Shown here: positions 36,726-47,200 of the stretch, one piece after another
How the letters are laid out: every line of letters starts with the position of its first letter
Position numbering within the stretch: the first letter of the stretch is position 1
Origin: Zoogloeaceae bacterium
GTDB lineage: Bacteria; Pseudomonadota; Gammaproteobacteria; Burkholderiales; Rhodocyclaceae
Direction of reading: 5' to 3'
Length of the DNA stretch: 47,348 nt
Assembly: GCA_031276915.1 (NCBI GenBank)
Contig: JAISME010000191.1
Span: 1 to 47,348, forward strand
Notes under the pieces: generated by a model
Databases searched by the model: none
Seen by the model: the letters and a program-made list of their open reading frames with translations, nothing else
Told to the model about the DNA's origin: nothing
Made by a program: the position numbers and the translations under genes

Positions 36726-38351
36726 ATGAATCTTCTTCGCGCGCTCGCTACCGTCAGCGGCATGACCATGTTTTCCCGCATTCTGGGTTTCGCGCGGGAT
36801 TACGTGATTGCCGATGTTTTCAAGACCAGTTTCACCGACGCATTCTTTGTTGCTTTCAAGTTGCCCAACCTGCTGCGGCGGCTGTTCGCCGAAGGCGCGT
36901 TCTCACAGGCCTTCGTGCCGATTCTGGGAGAATACAAAAACAAACAGGGGATCGAGCGAACACGGGAACTGCTGAATCACACGGCGACCGTCCTGAGTTT
37001 TGTCCTTTTCCTTGTGACCTGCCTGGGCGTTCTGGTCGCGCCGGCGCTGGTCCTGGCCTCCGCGCCGGGATTTACGGCGGAGCCGGGCAAATTCGCGCTC
37101 ACCGTCACGCTTACCCGCATTGCCTTTCCCTATATCCTGTTCATGTCGCTCACCGCGATGGCGGCGGGCATCCTGAACACCTGGAGCCGTTTTGTCATTC
37201 CCGCGCTCACGCCGGCGCTCCTGAATTTCAGCTTCATCGGCATGGCGCTTTTCGCCGCCCCCTGGTTCGACCCACCCATCCTGGCGCTTGCCTGGGCCGT
37301 ATTCCTGGGCGGCGTGTTGCAACTGGGGCTGCAACTGGTCGCGTTGCGCCGGATCGGCATGCTGCCGCGTCCTTCCCTGCGGATTTCGCGCGCCTGGCGG
37401 GACGAGGGCGTGCGCCGTATCCTGAAGCTCATGGCGCCCGCGACCCTGGGCGTTTCGGTCTCGCAAGTCAGCCTCCTCATCAACACCATCTTCGCTTCCT
37501 GCCTGGTGAGCGGCAGCGTTTCCTGGCTTTATTACGCCGACCGCCTGATGGAACTTCCCGCCGGAGTGCTGGGCGCGGCGCTTGGCGCCATTCTGTTGCC
37601 CTCGCTCGTCAAATGCCACGCCACGGATGACTGGGAAAACTACCGGCGCATCTTGGACTGGGGATTGCGTCTCACCTTGCTGCTTGCGCTTCCTGCCGCG
37701 CTTGCCCTCGCTATTTTGTCCATGCCGCTGATTGCCACCCTGTTTCATCATGGCGCGTTCACGGCGCACGATGTGCTGCAAACCCGTGTGGCGCTCGTTG
37801 CCTACAGCTTTGGGTTGACCGGCATGATCCTGGTCAAGGTGCTGGCTCCCGGCTTTTACGCGCGCCAGGACATCAGGACACCGGTCAGGATCGCCCTTCT
37901 TTCGCTTGCCGCCACGCAGTGCATGAACCTCATGTTCATTTTTGGACTTGGCTTTGCGCATTTTGGATTTCTTCCCTCGGTCGCGAGCCTGCGCCACATC
38001 ATCACACACTTCGATCAGATACGTTTCGGACACGCTGGCCTTGCGCTTTCCATCGGACTTGCCGCCTGCTTCAACGCCTTCCTGCTTTACCGGGGGCTGT
38101 GCCGCCGCCATGTTTTCACACCCTTGCCGGGATGGCGCGGTTTCAGCCTGAAGCTCCTGCCGGCGCTCGGCATCCTCGGCGTCACATTGTGGTTCGGCAT
38201 GGGCAGCGCGGAACACTGGCTCGCCTATGGCTTTGCCGAGCGCCTGGCGCGCCTGGGCATCCTGGTGGCGGGCGGCATGGTTGTCTATTTCGCCGCGCTC
38301 TGGTTCCTGGGATTCCGGCCAGGGGATTTTAAACTGGCCGCCGCGACCTGA
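36726..38351 (+). CDS. murJ: Lipid II flippase MurJ (MviN)
   Basis: MNLLRALATVSGMTMFSRILGFARDYVIA; NLLRRLFAEGAFSQAFVPIL; polytopic. Confidence 0.96.
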   Translation: MNLLRALATVSGMTMFSRILGFARDYVIADVFKTSFTDAFFVAFKLPNLLRRLFAEGAFSQAFVPILGEYKNKQGIERTRELLNHTATVLSFVLFLVTCLGVLVAPALVLASAPGFTAEPGKFALTVTLTRIAFPYILFMSLTAMAAGILNTWSRFVIPALTPALLNFSFIGMALFAAPWFDPPILALAWAVFLGGVLQLGLQLVALRRIGMLPRPSLRISRAWRDEGVRRILKLMAPATLGVSVSQVSLLINTIFASCLVSGSVSWLYYADRLMELPAGVLGAALGAILLPSLVKCHATDDWENYRRILDWGLRLTLLLALPAALALAILSMPLIATLFHHGAFTAHDVLQTRVALVAYSFGLTGMILVKVLAPGFYARQDIRTPVRIALLSLAATQCMNLMFIFGLGFAHFGFLPSVASLRHIITHFDQIRFGHAGLALSIGLAACFNAFLLYRGLCRRHVFTPLPGWRGFSLKLLPALGILGVTLWFGMGSAEHWLAYGFAERLARLGILVAGGMVVYFAALWFLGFRPGDFKLAAAT

Positions 38352-38424
38352 ATCCCAGGGATGTTTTTTGCATGAAATTGCCGTATGGCGCGATTGCGTG
38401 TACAGTCTTTTCCCCGCATAACAC

Positions 38425-39426
38425 ATGGGATTTCGGATGCATGTCGCCGATGCCGTACACGCTGTGTCTTCCACGATGATCGTCGTACAGGACGTCACTT
38501 ACGATTATCCCGGCCATCGGGCGCTTGACGGAGTCGGCTTTGAATTGCCGGCGGCTTCCATTACGGCGCTGGTCGGACCGAATGGCGCGGGGAAAACCAC
38601 GCTCCTGCGCACCATGGCGGCGCTGGAGGAGCCGATGGAAGGCCATATTTTCATGAATGGCCTTGATATCTGGGAAACGCCGCGCGCGGCGCACCGGATC
38701 ATGGGCTATCTTCCGGATCATTTCGGCCTGTACAAGGATTTGAGCGTTCGCTGTTGTCTGCTCCACGCTGCCTGTGCCCGCAACTTTGCCGATGATGAAG
38801 CGGAAGAAGCTGTGCAATGGGCGGCAAGACAGGTTGCGCTGGAAGCCAGTCTGGACGATCGCGCCGGAACGCTTTCCCGCGGACAACGCCAACGCCTGGC
38901 GTTGGCGCAGGCCATCGTGCATCGTCCCATGGTCCTGCTTCTCGACGAACCTGCTTCCGGTCTTGATCCACAGGCGCGCGCGGATTTGTCCCGTTTGATG
39001 AAGAACCTGGCCGCTGCCGGAATGACCTTGCTGATCTCCTCCCACATTCTCGCCGAACTGGAAGATTACTGCACGGCCATGCTGGTGCTGGAGCAGGGGC
39101 GGCTACTCTCGCACCGGCGACTGGAGACAGCGCACAGCAACACCTCGGACATCCCCTCTGAACGGACGTTTCGCCTGCGCCTGGCCGCGGGAACGGAAAG
39201 CGACCTGGCGTGTCGTCTTTCTGCCTGGCTGTCCGAGCGTCATGTGCGCGCGGAATTCGCTGGAGAAGCCGTTTGGACGCTCACTGGCGTGCTGGACGAG
39301 GCCGCGCAGGCGCGCCTGCTGCGCGAGCTGGCGAGCACGTGGGATGTGCTGGAATTCATGCCGCAAACGCGCAATTTGCAGGAAATGTATTTGCAGGCGT
39401 TTGCCGCACGGGAGAGCGGGGTATGA
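38425..39426 (+). CDS. ABC transporter ATP-binding protein
   Basis: Walker A GPNGAGKTT, signature LSRGQRQRLALAQAIVHRPMVLLLDEPASGLDP; start uncertain. Confidence 0.92.
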   Translation: MGFRMHVADAVHAVSSTMIVVQDVTYDYPGHRALDGVGFELPAASITALVGPNGAGKTTLLRTMAALEEPMEGHIFMNGLDIWETPRAAHRIMGYLPDHFGLYKDLSVRCCLLHAACARNFADDEAEEAVQWAARQVALEASLDDRAGTLSRGQRQRLALAQAIVHRPMVLLLDEPASGLDPQARADLSRLMKNLAAAGMTLLISSHILAELEDYCTAMLVLEQGRLLSHRRLETAHSNTSDIPSERTFRLRLAAGTESDLACRLSAWLSERHVRAEFAGEAVWTLTGVLDEAAQARLLRELASTWDVLEFMPQTRNLQEMYLQAFAARESGV

Positions 39427-40823
39427 GTACCTTCAATCCGGAATTCAGGCGCCACCTCTGGCTGGAATTGTCGTTGCCGCGTTTGATCCTCATGCCGATG
39501 CTGATCGCGTTGAGCTGGTTGTGCATCGTCGTGGCCTTTGGCGGATTTGGCGAGGAACAGCTCAGGCAGAAGATATTGGCCTTTTCCCTGTTCGGCTTTA
39601 CCACCGTCACGATCTTGTGGGGAAGCGTGCAAGCCTACAATAGCGTGTACCGGGAATTTGCCGAAGGCACCTGGGATGGTCAGCGCATGTCGGCGCTCAC
39701 TCCCTGGCAGATGGCGTGGGGCAAGCTCCTGGGCGCCACTGTTTTCACCTGGTATGGCGGTATCCTTCTGCTGGCGATTGCCGGCGCGAGCGCGCATCAG
39801 CTCGGGTATCCGAATCCGGATATTTTTCTTTATGGGACGGGGACCATTTGCGTTACCGTGTTCATGCATGCCCTTGCCATGATGTATGCGCTGCTTGCCT
39901 GTCGTCGAAAACCGGACGGCGGCGCGCGCTTTGGCATCGGTGGCGTTTTGTCCATGGTCCTGTTGCTGGGCTTGTTCCAAACGTTCTATTTCAGTTCCGG
40001 CAATACTTTTGGTTCGCACATGACCTGGTGGCATCACGACTGGCTTGCCCGGAAGTTCGTGGTGTGCTCCCTGCTTGCCCTGGCTGTCTGGGCGCTGACC
40101 GGGTTGTGGCTCTTCATGCGCGCCGAGCTCCTGTCGCGTAACGCCATCTGGTGGTGGCCGTTCTTCCTCGTATTCTGGATGATCTGGGGTGCGGGGTTCG
40201 TGCGGGAATACGAGGAGTGGTTCGGCTTTTTCAGCGTCTGCGATGGCCTGATCTGGATCGGTGTCTATGTGCTGCTCCTGACTGGTCGCAAGGATCAAAG
40301 CGCGTGGCTGCGCCTTATCGCCGCGTACCGGCGCGAGGACAAGGCGCTGACGTTGCGTTTGTTGCCTTATTGGCTCCGTAACCTTGTCATCGCCATTGGC
40401 GTGGGTATCGTCGCCATATGTTTCGGACCGGAAGCATCCTTCTGGCGGCACACGCTTATCCTGTTGAGCATCTGCCTGTTCGTCCTGCGGGACGTTGCCG
40501 TGATTCTCTGGATCAATCTCGCGCCCAATCCGCGCCGTGCCGACGGTATGATGCTGGTGTTCCTGTTCGTTGCTTACGGCTTGCTGCCCTTTTTGACCGA
40601 CCACACATGGCGCGACTTCACGTTGGCCTTGCTGCCGCCATTCATGGACATTCTTCGCCATGTCCATGACCCTGGAATTACCCCGAAGGTGGTCAAGAGT
40701 CTCGTTGCGGCCCTGGTGCAGGCCATGCTCGCCTTGTATCTTTTCCGGAATCGCTGGACAGCGGTATTTGGACGTCGAGAGGAGATGAACGGGAAACAGC
40801 AAAAAATGGCGCGTTCCGCCTGA
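39423..40823 (+). CDS. ABC exporter-type membrane/permease protein
   Basis: Multiple hydrophobic segments; ATGA overlap with the upstream ATPase gene. Confidence 0.72.
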   Translation: MSTFNPEFRRHLWLELSLPRLILMPMLIALSWLCIVVAFGGFGEEQLRQKILAFSLFGFTTVTILWGSVQAYNSVYREFAEGTWDGQRMSALTPWQMAWGKLLGATVFTWYGGILLLAIAGASAHQLGYPNPDIFLYGTGTICVTVFMHALAMMYALLACRRKPDGGARFGIGGVLSMVLLLGLFQTFYFSSGNTFGSHMTWWHHDWLARKFVVCSLLALAVWALTGLWLFMRAELLSRNAIWWWPFFLVFWMIWGAGFVREYEEWFGFFSVCDGLIWIGVYVLLLTGRKDQSAWLRLIAAYRREDKALTLRLLPYWLRNLVIAIGVGIVAICFGPEASFWRHTLILLSICLFVLRDVAVILWINLAPNPRRADGMMLVFLFVAYGLLPFLTDHTWRDFTLALLPPFMDILRHVHDPGITPKVVKSLVAALVQAMLALYLFRNRWTAVFGRREEMNGKQQKMARSA

Positions 40824-40886
40824 AAAATGGAATACGGGAAAATCTATCCGTTCCGCGCCTGAGAAAAATCATGTATAATCACGCAC

Positions 40887-41291
40887 ATGCCTTTGAATCC
40901 ACTTGTTTCTTCGCTCATCAGCAGCATCATTTCGGCGATCTTGGAAGCGCCTTCCGCGCCTCCGCCGCAAACGCCGCAGTCGATGGGTGTGCCTTACGGC
41001 TTGACGCGGATGTTTCCGGGCAATGCCGTGTCGGGGTCGCTGGATAGCGCACCCAGGCTGGGCAAGGTATCGATCAGCGGCAAGACATTCCCTGCCGCGC
41101 CAGGGTTGCAGATTCGCAACGAATTCAATCGTATTGTTCTGCCTTCCATGCTGTCCGGTTCCAATTTCCCGGTTCTCTATCAAATGGACGCAACGGGCGC
41201 GAACGTGTGGCGCATCTGGATTTTGACGCCGTCGGAAATATCCGCGCTGAAAATCTCCATGCCGTCTCCGCTGCCCATGCCGCTCTATTGA
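40887..41291 (+). CDS. Hypothetical protein, 134 aa
   Basis: Same-strand ORF filling the gap before miaB; no recognisable family. Confidence 0.4.
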   Translation: MPLNPLVSSLISSIISAILEAPSAPPPQTPQSMGVPYGLTRMFPGNAVSGSLDSAPRLGKVSISGKTFPAAPGLQIRNEFNRIVLPSMLSGSNFPVLYQMDATGANVWRIWILTPSEISALKISMPSPLPMPLY

Positions 41292-41342
41292 TCCAGCGCG
41301 TGCCTGTTCCGGTTTCGCGTCTGTTTTCCCTGGTTTTCTTTT

Positions 41343-42677
41343 ATGTCCAAGAAACTGTTCATCCGCACTTTCGGGTGCCAGATGAACGCATACGATTCGG
41401 ACAAGATGGCCGATGTGCTTGCCGAACACGAGGCAATCATCAGAACCGACCGGCCCGAGGAAGCGGACATCATCCTGTTCAACACCTGTTCCGTGCGTGA
41501 AAAAGCGCAGGAAAAGGTGTTTCACGATCTGGGGCGCATCCGGCGCCTGAAAGCGCAAAACCCCGACCTCCTGATTGGCGTTGGCGGCTGTGTCGCCAGC
41601 CAGGAAGGCGAGGCCATCATCACGCGCGCGCCCTATGTCGATCTGGTTTTCGGTCCGCAGACCCTGCATCGGCTGCCACAGCTCATTACCGAGCGACGCG
41701 AGAAAGGCGCGCCGGTCGTTGACATTTCCTTTCCCGAAATCGAGAAATTCGACGCCATGCCGCCTGCCGGGACCAGGGGGTCGTCCGCCTTCGTCTCTGT
41801 CATGGAAGGGTGCTCCAAATTCTGTACCTTCTGCATCATTCCCTATACGCGCGGCGACGAAATTTCCCGGCCTTTCGACGATGTGCTGACGGAAATCGCG
41901 GGGCTTGCGGATGCCGGGGTGCGGGAAGTGACCCTGCTCGGACAAAATGTCAATGCCTATCGGGGCGCTCTGGGGAAAGGTGGCGAACAGGCCGATCTCG
42001 CGATGCTGATCGAGTACACGGCGGAAATTCCCGGTATCGAACGCATTCGTTACACCACCTCGCATCCGCGCGAGATGACAGAACGGTTGATCGCGGCCTA
42101 CACGCGCGTGCCCAAGCTGGTTTCACATCTGCATCTGCCTGTGCAGGCCGGCTCGGACCGCGTGCTGGCGGCCATGAAGCGCGGCTATACGGCACTGGAA
42201 TACAAGTCGGTCGCGCGCAGGCTGCGCGCCGCGCGGCCCGACATCGCGCTCTCGTCGGATTTCATCGTCGGTTTCCCCGGTGAGACAGAGGCCGATTTCG
42301 AGAAAACCTTGCAATTGATCGACGAAGTTGGCTTTGATGCGTCGTTCTCTTTTCTTTTCAGTCCTCGCCCCGGCACTCCGGCGGCGGAAATGGCGGACGA
42401 TACGCCCAGGGAAGTGAAATCGGCGCGCCTCACCCGCTTGCAGGAACGTATCGAAGACGGGGCGCAGGCTATCTCCCGGGCGATGATCGGCACGATCCAG
42501 CGGGTTTTGGTCGAGGGCGTCTCCCGGAAGAATCCCGGCGAACTGGCCGGGCGCACCGACAACAACCGCGTTGTCAATTTCGTCGGCAATCCGCGCCAGA
42601 TCCATCACTTCATCGATGTCCGGGTTACCGGGGCGCTGCCGCATTCCCTGCGGGGAGAGGTAGTGATACATGACTAG
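41343..42677 (+). CDS. miaB: tRNA-2-methylthio-N6-dimethylallyladenosine synthase MiaB
   Basis: [18 protein letters not shown]; radical [22 protein letters not shown] domain. Confidence 0.97.
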   Translation: MSKKLFIRTFGCQMNAYDSDKMADVLAEHEAIIRTDRPEEADIILFNTCSVREKAQEKVFHDLGRIRRLKAQNPDLLIGVGGCVASQEGEAIITRAPYVDLVFGPQTLHRLPQLITERREKGAPVVDISFPEIEKFDAMPPAGTRGSSAFVSVMEGCSKFCTFCIIPYTRGDEISRPFDDVLTEIAGLADAGVREVTLLGQNVNAYRGALGKGGEQADLAMLIEYTAEIPGIERIRYTTSHPREMTERLIAAYTRVPKLVSHLHLPVQAGSDRVLAAMKRGYTALEYKSVARRLRAARPDIALSSDFIVGFPGETEADFEKTLQLIDEVGFDASFSFLFSPRPGTPAAEMADDTPREVKSARLTRLQERIEDGAQAISRAMIGTIQRVLVEGVSRKNPGELAGRTDNNRVVNFVGNPRQIHHFIDVRVTGALPHSLRGEVVIHD

Positions 42678-43650
42678 GAAAACCACAATCGCGCAACATT
42701 CGCTGGAATTGCTCCTGACTCCCGTTGACAATGCGCGGTTGGCCAACTTGTGCGGGCCGCTTGATGAAAACCTGCGCCAGATCGAAAGCGCGCTGGATGT
42801 GGTGATTGCCCGTCGCAACGAACGTCTGACGGTGCGTGGCGCGGCGGCGGCGGATGCCGTGAAGATTCTGGAACGTTTCTACGAGCAGGCTGTGGCGGAT
42901 CTGTCGATCGACGCGATCCAGCTTGGCCTGATTGAATTCCGCAATGCGCCCATCCGTCGTCTTTCCGTGCCGGGTGGTCCCGTCGAGGGTCCGCAACTGG
43001 TGACGCGCAAGACCGAGTTGCATGGTCGCACGCCGCGCCAGGTCGAATACCTGAAGCATATCCAGGAGCACGATATCACCTTCGGCATCGGTCCGGCAGG
43101 CACCGGCAAGACCTATCTGGCCGTCGCCTGTGCTGTCGACGCCTTCGAGCGCGATCTGGTCGAGCGCATCGTGCTTACGCGCCCGGCGGTGGAGGCGGGC
43201 GAACGCCTGGGTTTCCTGCCCGGCGATCTGGCGCAGAAGGTTGATCCCTACCTGCGTCCCCTTTATGACGCCCTTTACGATCTGATGGGCTTCGACCGCG
43301 TCGGCAAGCTCTACGAAAAAGGCGCGCTGGAAATCGCGCCGTTGGCGTTCATGCGTGGTCGCACCCTGAACCATGCGTTCGTGATTCTGGACGAGGCGCA
43401 AAATACCACGCCCGAACAGATGAAGATGTTTCTCACCCGCATCGGCATCGGCGCCAAGGCTGTGGTGACCGGCGATCCCTCGCAGGTCGACTTGCCCAGG
43501 GGGCAAGGGAGCGGCCTTGCCGACGCGGTCGGTATCCTGTCGGAAGTACGCGGCATCGCCATCACCCGTTTCCTGAAGGAAGATGTGGTGCGTCACCCGC
43601 TGGTTGCGCGCATCGTGGCGGCCTACGAGGGCGCGCAGGGAAAACCGTGA
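42670..43650 (+). CDS. PhoH-family ATPase (PhoL/YbeZ type)
   Basis: [74 protein letters not shown]. Confidence 0.95.
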   Translation: MTRKTTIAQHSLELLLTPVDNARLANLCGPLDENLRQIESALDVVIARRNERLTVRGAAAADAVKILERFYEQAVADLSIDAIQLGLIEFRNAPIRRLSVPGGPVEGPQLVTRKTELHGRTPRQVEYLKHIQEHDITFGIGPAGTGKTYLAVACAVDAFERDLVERIVLTRPAVEAGERLGFLPGDLAQKVDPYLRPLYDALYDLMGFDRVGKLYEKGALEIAPLAFMRGRTLNHAFVILDEAQNTTPEQMKMFLTRIGIGAKAVVTGDPSQVDLPRGQGSGLADAVGILSEVRGIAITRFLKEDVVRHPLVARIVAAYEGAQGKP

Positions 43651-43786
43651 GGGGGAAAAAAGGCGTGGCGCGTCCGGGCGCGCTCGTGTCCGGACGCGGC
43701 AAGATTTTTTCCTCCTCGCGCATTCCCGCTGTTTTCGCGTTCGCGGGCGGCAATTTCCCCCTTGTGTCTCACGTGTGAAAGCGGAT

Positions 43787-44689
43787 ATGCGCATCGACAT
43801 TGGCGATCTGTTTTTGGAAACCGAGGTACACGGCGACCCTGCCGCGCGGTCGGCCTTGATCCTGATTCAGGGTCTGGGAACGCCACTCATCCGCTGGCCC
43901 CGCGCGCTCATCGAGCGGCTTTGCGACGCGGGCCTGTGCGTGATCTGTTTCGATAACCGGGACATTGGGCTTTCCTCGCGCATGGACAAGCTGGGCAATC
44001 CGGATCTGAAGCGTTTACGCGGGCTGAACCCGTTTGCGCCCACTTTCGTGCCGGTGGCGACGTTGCCCTACACGCTTGCCGACATGGCGGACGATACCGT
44101 GCGCCTGATGGACGCACTCAACATTCGGGAGGCGCATGTCGCCGGGGCCTCGATGGGCGGCATGATTGCGCAGATCGTGGCGGCCAGTCAGCCGGCGCGT
44201 TGCCTGTCGCTTACGTCCATCATGTCCTCTTCGGGAAACCCCCTGTTGCCGCCGCCGACACCCGCCGCGCTCCGGGCGATGTTCGCGCCCCTGCCGCTTG
44301 GCCAGACCGAGGCCGCCATCGTGGCCGACAGTGTCCAGCGGCAGAAAGTCCTGATGAGTCCCGCTTATCCAACGCCGGATGACGAACTGACGGCCCAGTT
44401 CACCGCCGAATTCCGGCGTGGTTTTCATCCGATCGGAGTGGCGCGGCAGCTTGCGGCCTTGCTGATGGGGGGTGATCGGCGGCGCATGCTGGCTGGCATC
44501 TGCGCGCCGACGGTGGTGTTGCATGGCGCGGACGATCCCCTGATTCCCTTTGCCTGCGGACGGGATACCGCGGCCAGCATTCCCGGCGCGGAATTTCGGA
44601 TCGTGCCCGGCATGGGGCATGATTTCCCCGCCGCGCTCGCGCCAACTTTTGCCGAAGCAATCCTGGACGCGGCGCGCCGGGCGGAGTAG
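43787..44689 (+). CDS. Alpha/beta hydrolase
   Basis: ALILIQGLGTPLIRWP, CFDNRDIGLSSRMD, VAGASMGGMIAQIVAASQP, PTVVLHGADDPLIPF. Confidence 0.9.
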   Translation: MRIDIGDLFLETEVHGDPAARSALILIQGLGTPLIRWPRALIERLCDAGLCVICFDNRDIGLSSRMDKLGNPDLKRLRGLNPFAPTFVPVATLPYTLADMADDTVRLMDALNIREAHVAGASMGGMIAQIVAASQPARCLSLTSIMSSSGNPLLPPPTPAALRAMFAPLPLGQTEAAIVADSVQRQKVLMSPAYPTPDDELTAQFTAEFRRGFHPIGVARQLAALLMGGDRRRMLAGICAPTVVLHGADDPLIPFACGRDTAASIPGAEFRIVPGMGHDFPAALAPTFAEAILDAARRAE

Positions 44690-44702
44690 TCGAAGAAAAA
44701 GC

Positions 44703-46541
44703 ATGTTTTCCACCGTCCCTGAAAATGCGCGTGACACCCTTCCAGATGCATCCGGACTCCTGCTCGCGCAAGCCTTCGCCGACCAGTGCCAGCGCTGGTC
44801 GGCGCGCGCGGGTGCGTCCGATTCCGCGATACAGGCGGTGCGGCAAGCCGGGTTGAACCTGGCGCTGGCGGTGGCGGAGGGGCATGCCTGCTGGCGCTTG
44901 CCGGAAACACCGGCGAATTTCCCGGACTTGCTGCGGGTCTCCGGCATCGTCGGCGCGGCGCGCGAGGCACGCGCAAAACCCTTGGTCCTGGAAGCGAATC
45001 GCCTTTATCTGGCGCGTCATTTCGACGCGGAACAACGTCTGGCGACGGCCCTGCGGACACGCCACCAGGCCTCCCCGCCGCCTGGAAAGGGAGCGCGACG
45101 GATGCTGCGCGAGATTTTTCCGGACGCCGCGCCCGGCGACGGTCAGAAACTGGCGGTGGCGCTCGCCTTGTGTCGCCAGTTGACCGTTGTCAGTGGTGGA
45201 CCGGGCACGGGCAAGACCGCCACGGTGGCGCGTTTGCTCGCCTGCCTGCTGTCGGACACGCCTGACTTGCGTGTCGCGCTCGCCGCCCCCACGGGCAAGG
45301 CGGCGGCGCGCCTGCAGGAATCCCTGGCGACGCGCGCGCGCGCGCTGCCGCTGGACATCGCCGCCCTCCTGCCCCGGCAGGCCACGACCCTGCATCGTCT
45401 CCTGGGCCTGCGTCCGGACAACGATGCGGCGCTTTACCACGCGCGCAACCCCCTGCCGGTCGACGCGCTGGTGGTCGACGAGGCCTCGATGCTGGACCTC
45501 GATCTCGCCCTGAAACTCATGGAAGCCCTGCCCATCCGGGCGCGCCTGGTCCTGCTGGGCGACAGGAACCAGTTGCAATCCGTGGAGGCGGGATCGGTGT
45601 TTTCTGTCCTGTCCACGCACGCCAGTCTCACTGCGCCGTTTCGCCGGCAGATCGCCAGGTTGCTCGACTGGCCGCCGGAAATTCTGGAGGAGCTGCCCCA
45701 TGCGGGAAATGAGGATTTCCCCCTGAAAAACGCCGTGGTCTGGCTCACGCGTAACTATCGTTTCGATGCTCCGTCTCCTCTGGGGCGGCTGGCGGCAGCC
45801 TTGGCCGCAGGGCAGGCAGGCTCGGCCTGGGAAGCGTTCGCCGATGTTTCCCACGATGGGCAGGAAGCGCTGTTGCACGTGGAATCCCTGGATTTTCCCC
45901 GGTTGCTGGAAGGATTTTCGGCCTATCGGGCGGCGCTCGCGGATTGGGAAACCCGACACCGGGACGCGGTCTGCCGTCCGGCGCTGTTGTTTGCCCTGTT
46001 CCAGGCTCTTGGCGCGTTCCGCGTCCTGTGCGCGGTGCGCCAGGGAGAGCAGGGTGTGGAAGGAATCAACGCGCGGCTGGAAAAGGCGTTTGCCGACGCG
46101 TGTCGTCCGGCCTGGCGAACTCGCCAGCCATTTCACGGCCAACCCATACTCATTCTGAAGAATGATCCGGCCACGCGGCTCAACAATGGCGATGTCGGCC
46201 TGGTTCTGGAAACGGAGGGGGAAACATGCGTCTGGTTTTCCGACGGACGGGAAGGGTTCCTGCGTCTGCCGCCTGCCCGCTTGCCCGCATGGGAATCGGC
46301 ATTTGCCATGACGGTGCACAAATCCCAGGGCTCGGAATTCGACCGTATCGCCTTGGTGTTGCCCACGCGGGACAACCCGCTGCTGACCCGTGAGCTTATC
46401 TATACCGCGGTCACGCGCGCGCGAAAAGGCGTCCTGTTGTTGGGCAACCGGGAATTGTTCCTGCAGGCCGCGACCCGTGTTACCCGTCGCGCCAGCGGCC
46501 TGGCGGAAGCCCTGGTATCCGCGAGCGAAGATCCCCGCTGA
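44703..46541 (+). CDS. recD: Exodeoxyribonuclease V subunit RecD
   Basis: LTVVSGGPGTGKTATVARLLA, LAAPTGKAAARLQESL, LVVDEASMLDLDLALKLMEALP, FAMTVHKSQGSEFDRIALVLP, ELIYTAVTRARKGVLLLG. Confidence 0.92.
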   Translation: MFSTVPENARDTLPDASGLLLAQAFADQCQRWSARAGASDSAIQAVRQAGLNLALAVAEGHACWRLPETPANFPDLLRVSGIVGAAREARAKPLVLEANRLYLARHFDAEQRLATALRTRHQASPPPGKGARRMLREIFPDAAPGDGQKLAVALALCRQLTVVSGGPGTGKTATVARLLACLLSDTPDLRVALAAPTGKAAARLQESLATRARALPLDIAALLPRQATTLHRLLGLRPDNDAALYHARNPLPVDALVVDEASMLDLDLALKLMEALPIRARLVLLGDRNQLQSVEAGSVFSVLSTHASLTAPFRRQIARLLDWPPEILEELPHAGNEDFPLKNAVVWLTRNYRFDAPSPLGRLAAALAAGQAGSAWEAFADVSHDGQEALLHVESLDFPRLLEGFSAYRAALADWETRHRDAVCRPALLFALFQALGAFRVLCAVRQGEQGVEGINARLEKAFADACRPAWRTRQPFHGQPILILKNDPATRLNNGDVGLVLETEGETCVWFSDGREGFLRLPPARLPAWESAFAMTVHKSQGSEFDRIALVLPTRDNPLLTRELIYTAVTRARKGVLLLGNRELFLQAATRVTRRASGLAEALVSASEDPR

Positions 46542-46646
46542 CGGCAATCTTCGGTTCCGATTTCCTCTGGTCATTGCGCCGCCTTCGTTCGCCGGTCGGT
46601 GTGACATCGCGCCTTCATGCTGGTTTGCGGCTTCACGAAAACGATC

Positions 46647-47087
46647 ATGGAATACACCCCGACCGCCGACTGCACGCTGATCGCCGTGATCGCTGTATTG
46701 GTGATAGGTTGCGCCTTGGTCAAGCGCGTGCGTTTCCTGTCGCTCAATATTCCGGAACCGGTCGCGGGCGGCTTGGTGGCTGCCTTGCTGGCTTTGGGGC
46801 AGCATTGTTTCACCGGGCTTGCCCTGAACATCGATCCGGGCTTGCAGAACAGTCTGATGCTGGTGTTTTTCGCATTCATTGGACTGAATGCGGATTTTTC
46901 GCGTCCCAAGGCTGGCTGCGGCGCCTTTATTCGGATAGGAAAATCATCAAGCCCGCCGGGTGGCGGCAAGGGACCGGGAGGCGAGGAGGCTGGAGGTTGT
47001 GTTATTCCCGTGTTGTTTTGGGGATTGCCGTTGTGTGGTTTTGTTGTACAAACTGGATACATGGCGGCCCGGACCGCGCCCACCTGA
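46647..47087 (+). pseudogene. Truncated/frameshifted sodium/glutamate symporter (GltS) 5' fragment
   Basis: GltS N-terminal features FLSLNIPEPVAGGLVAALLAL, LMLVFFAFIGLNADFSRPKAG; degrades after about 46930. Confidence 0.65.
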
Positions 47088-47200
47088 TTTTTTCAAAGCG
47101 CGCTCCATTTCGCAAAGTATGAGTGCGCTGTCCGCCATTTCGGAAAATCCTTCGGCAACATCCGCCACTGGCAACCGCTTTTCAAAAGGTACATTTCCAT
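47054..47200 (-). pseudogene. IS5-type transposase relic with frameshift
   Basis: MEMYLLKSGCQWRMLPKDFPKWRTAHSYFAKWSAL* then, in another frame, KNQVGAVRA, typical of IS5-type transposases; both ends missing. Confidence 0.7.
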
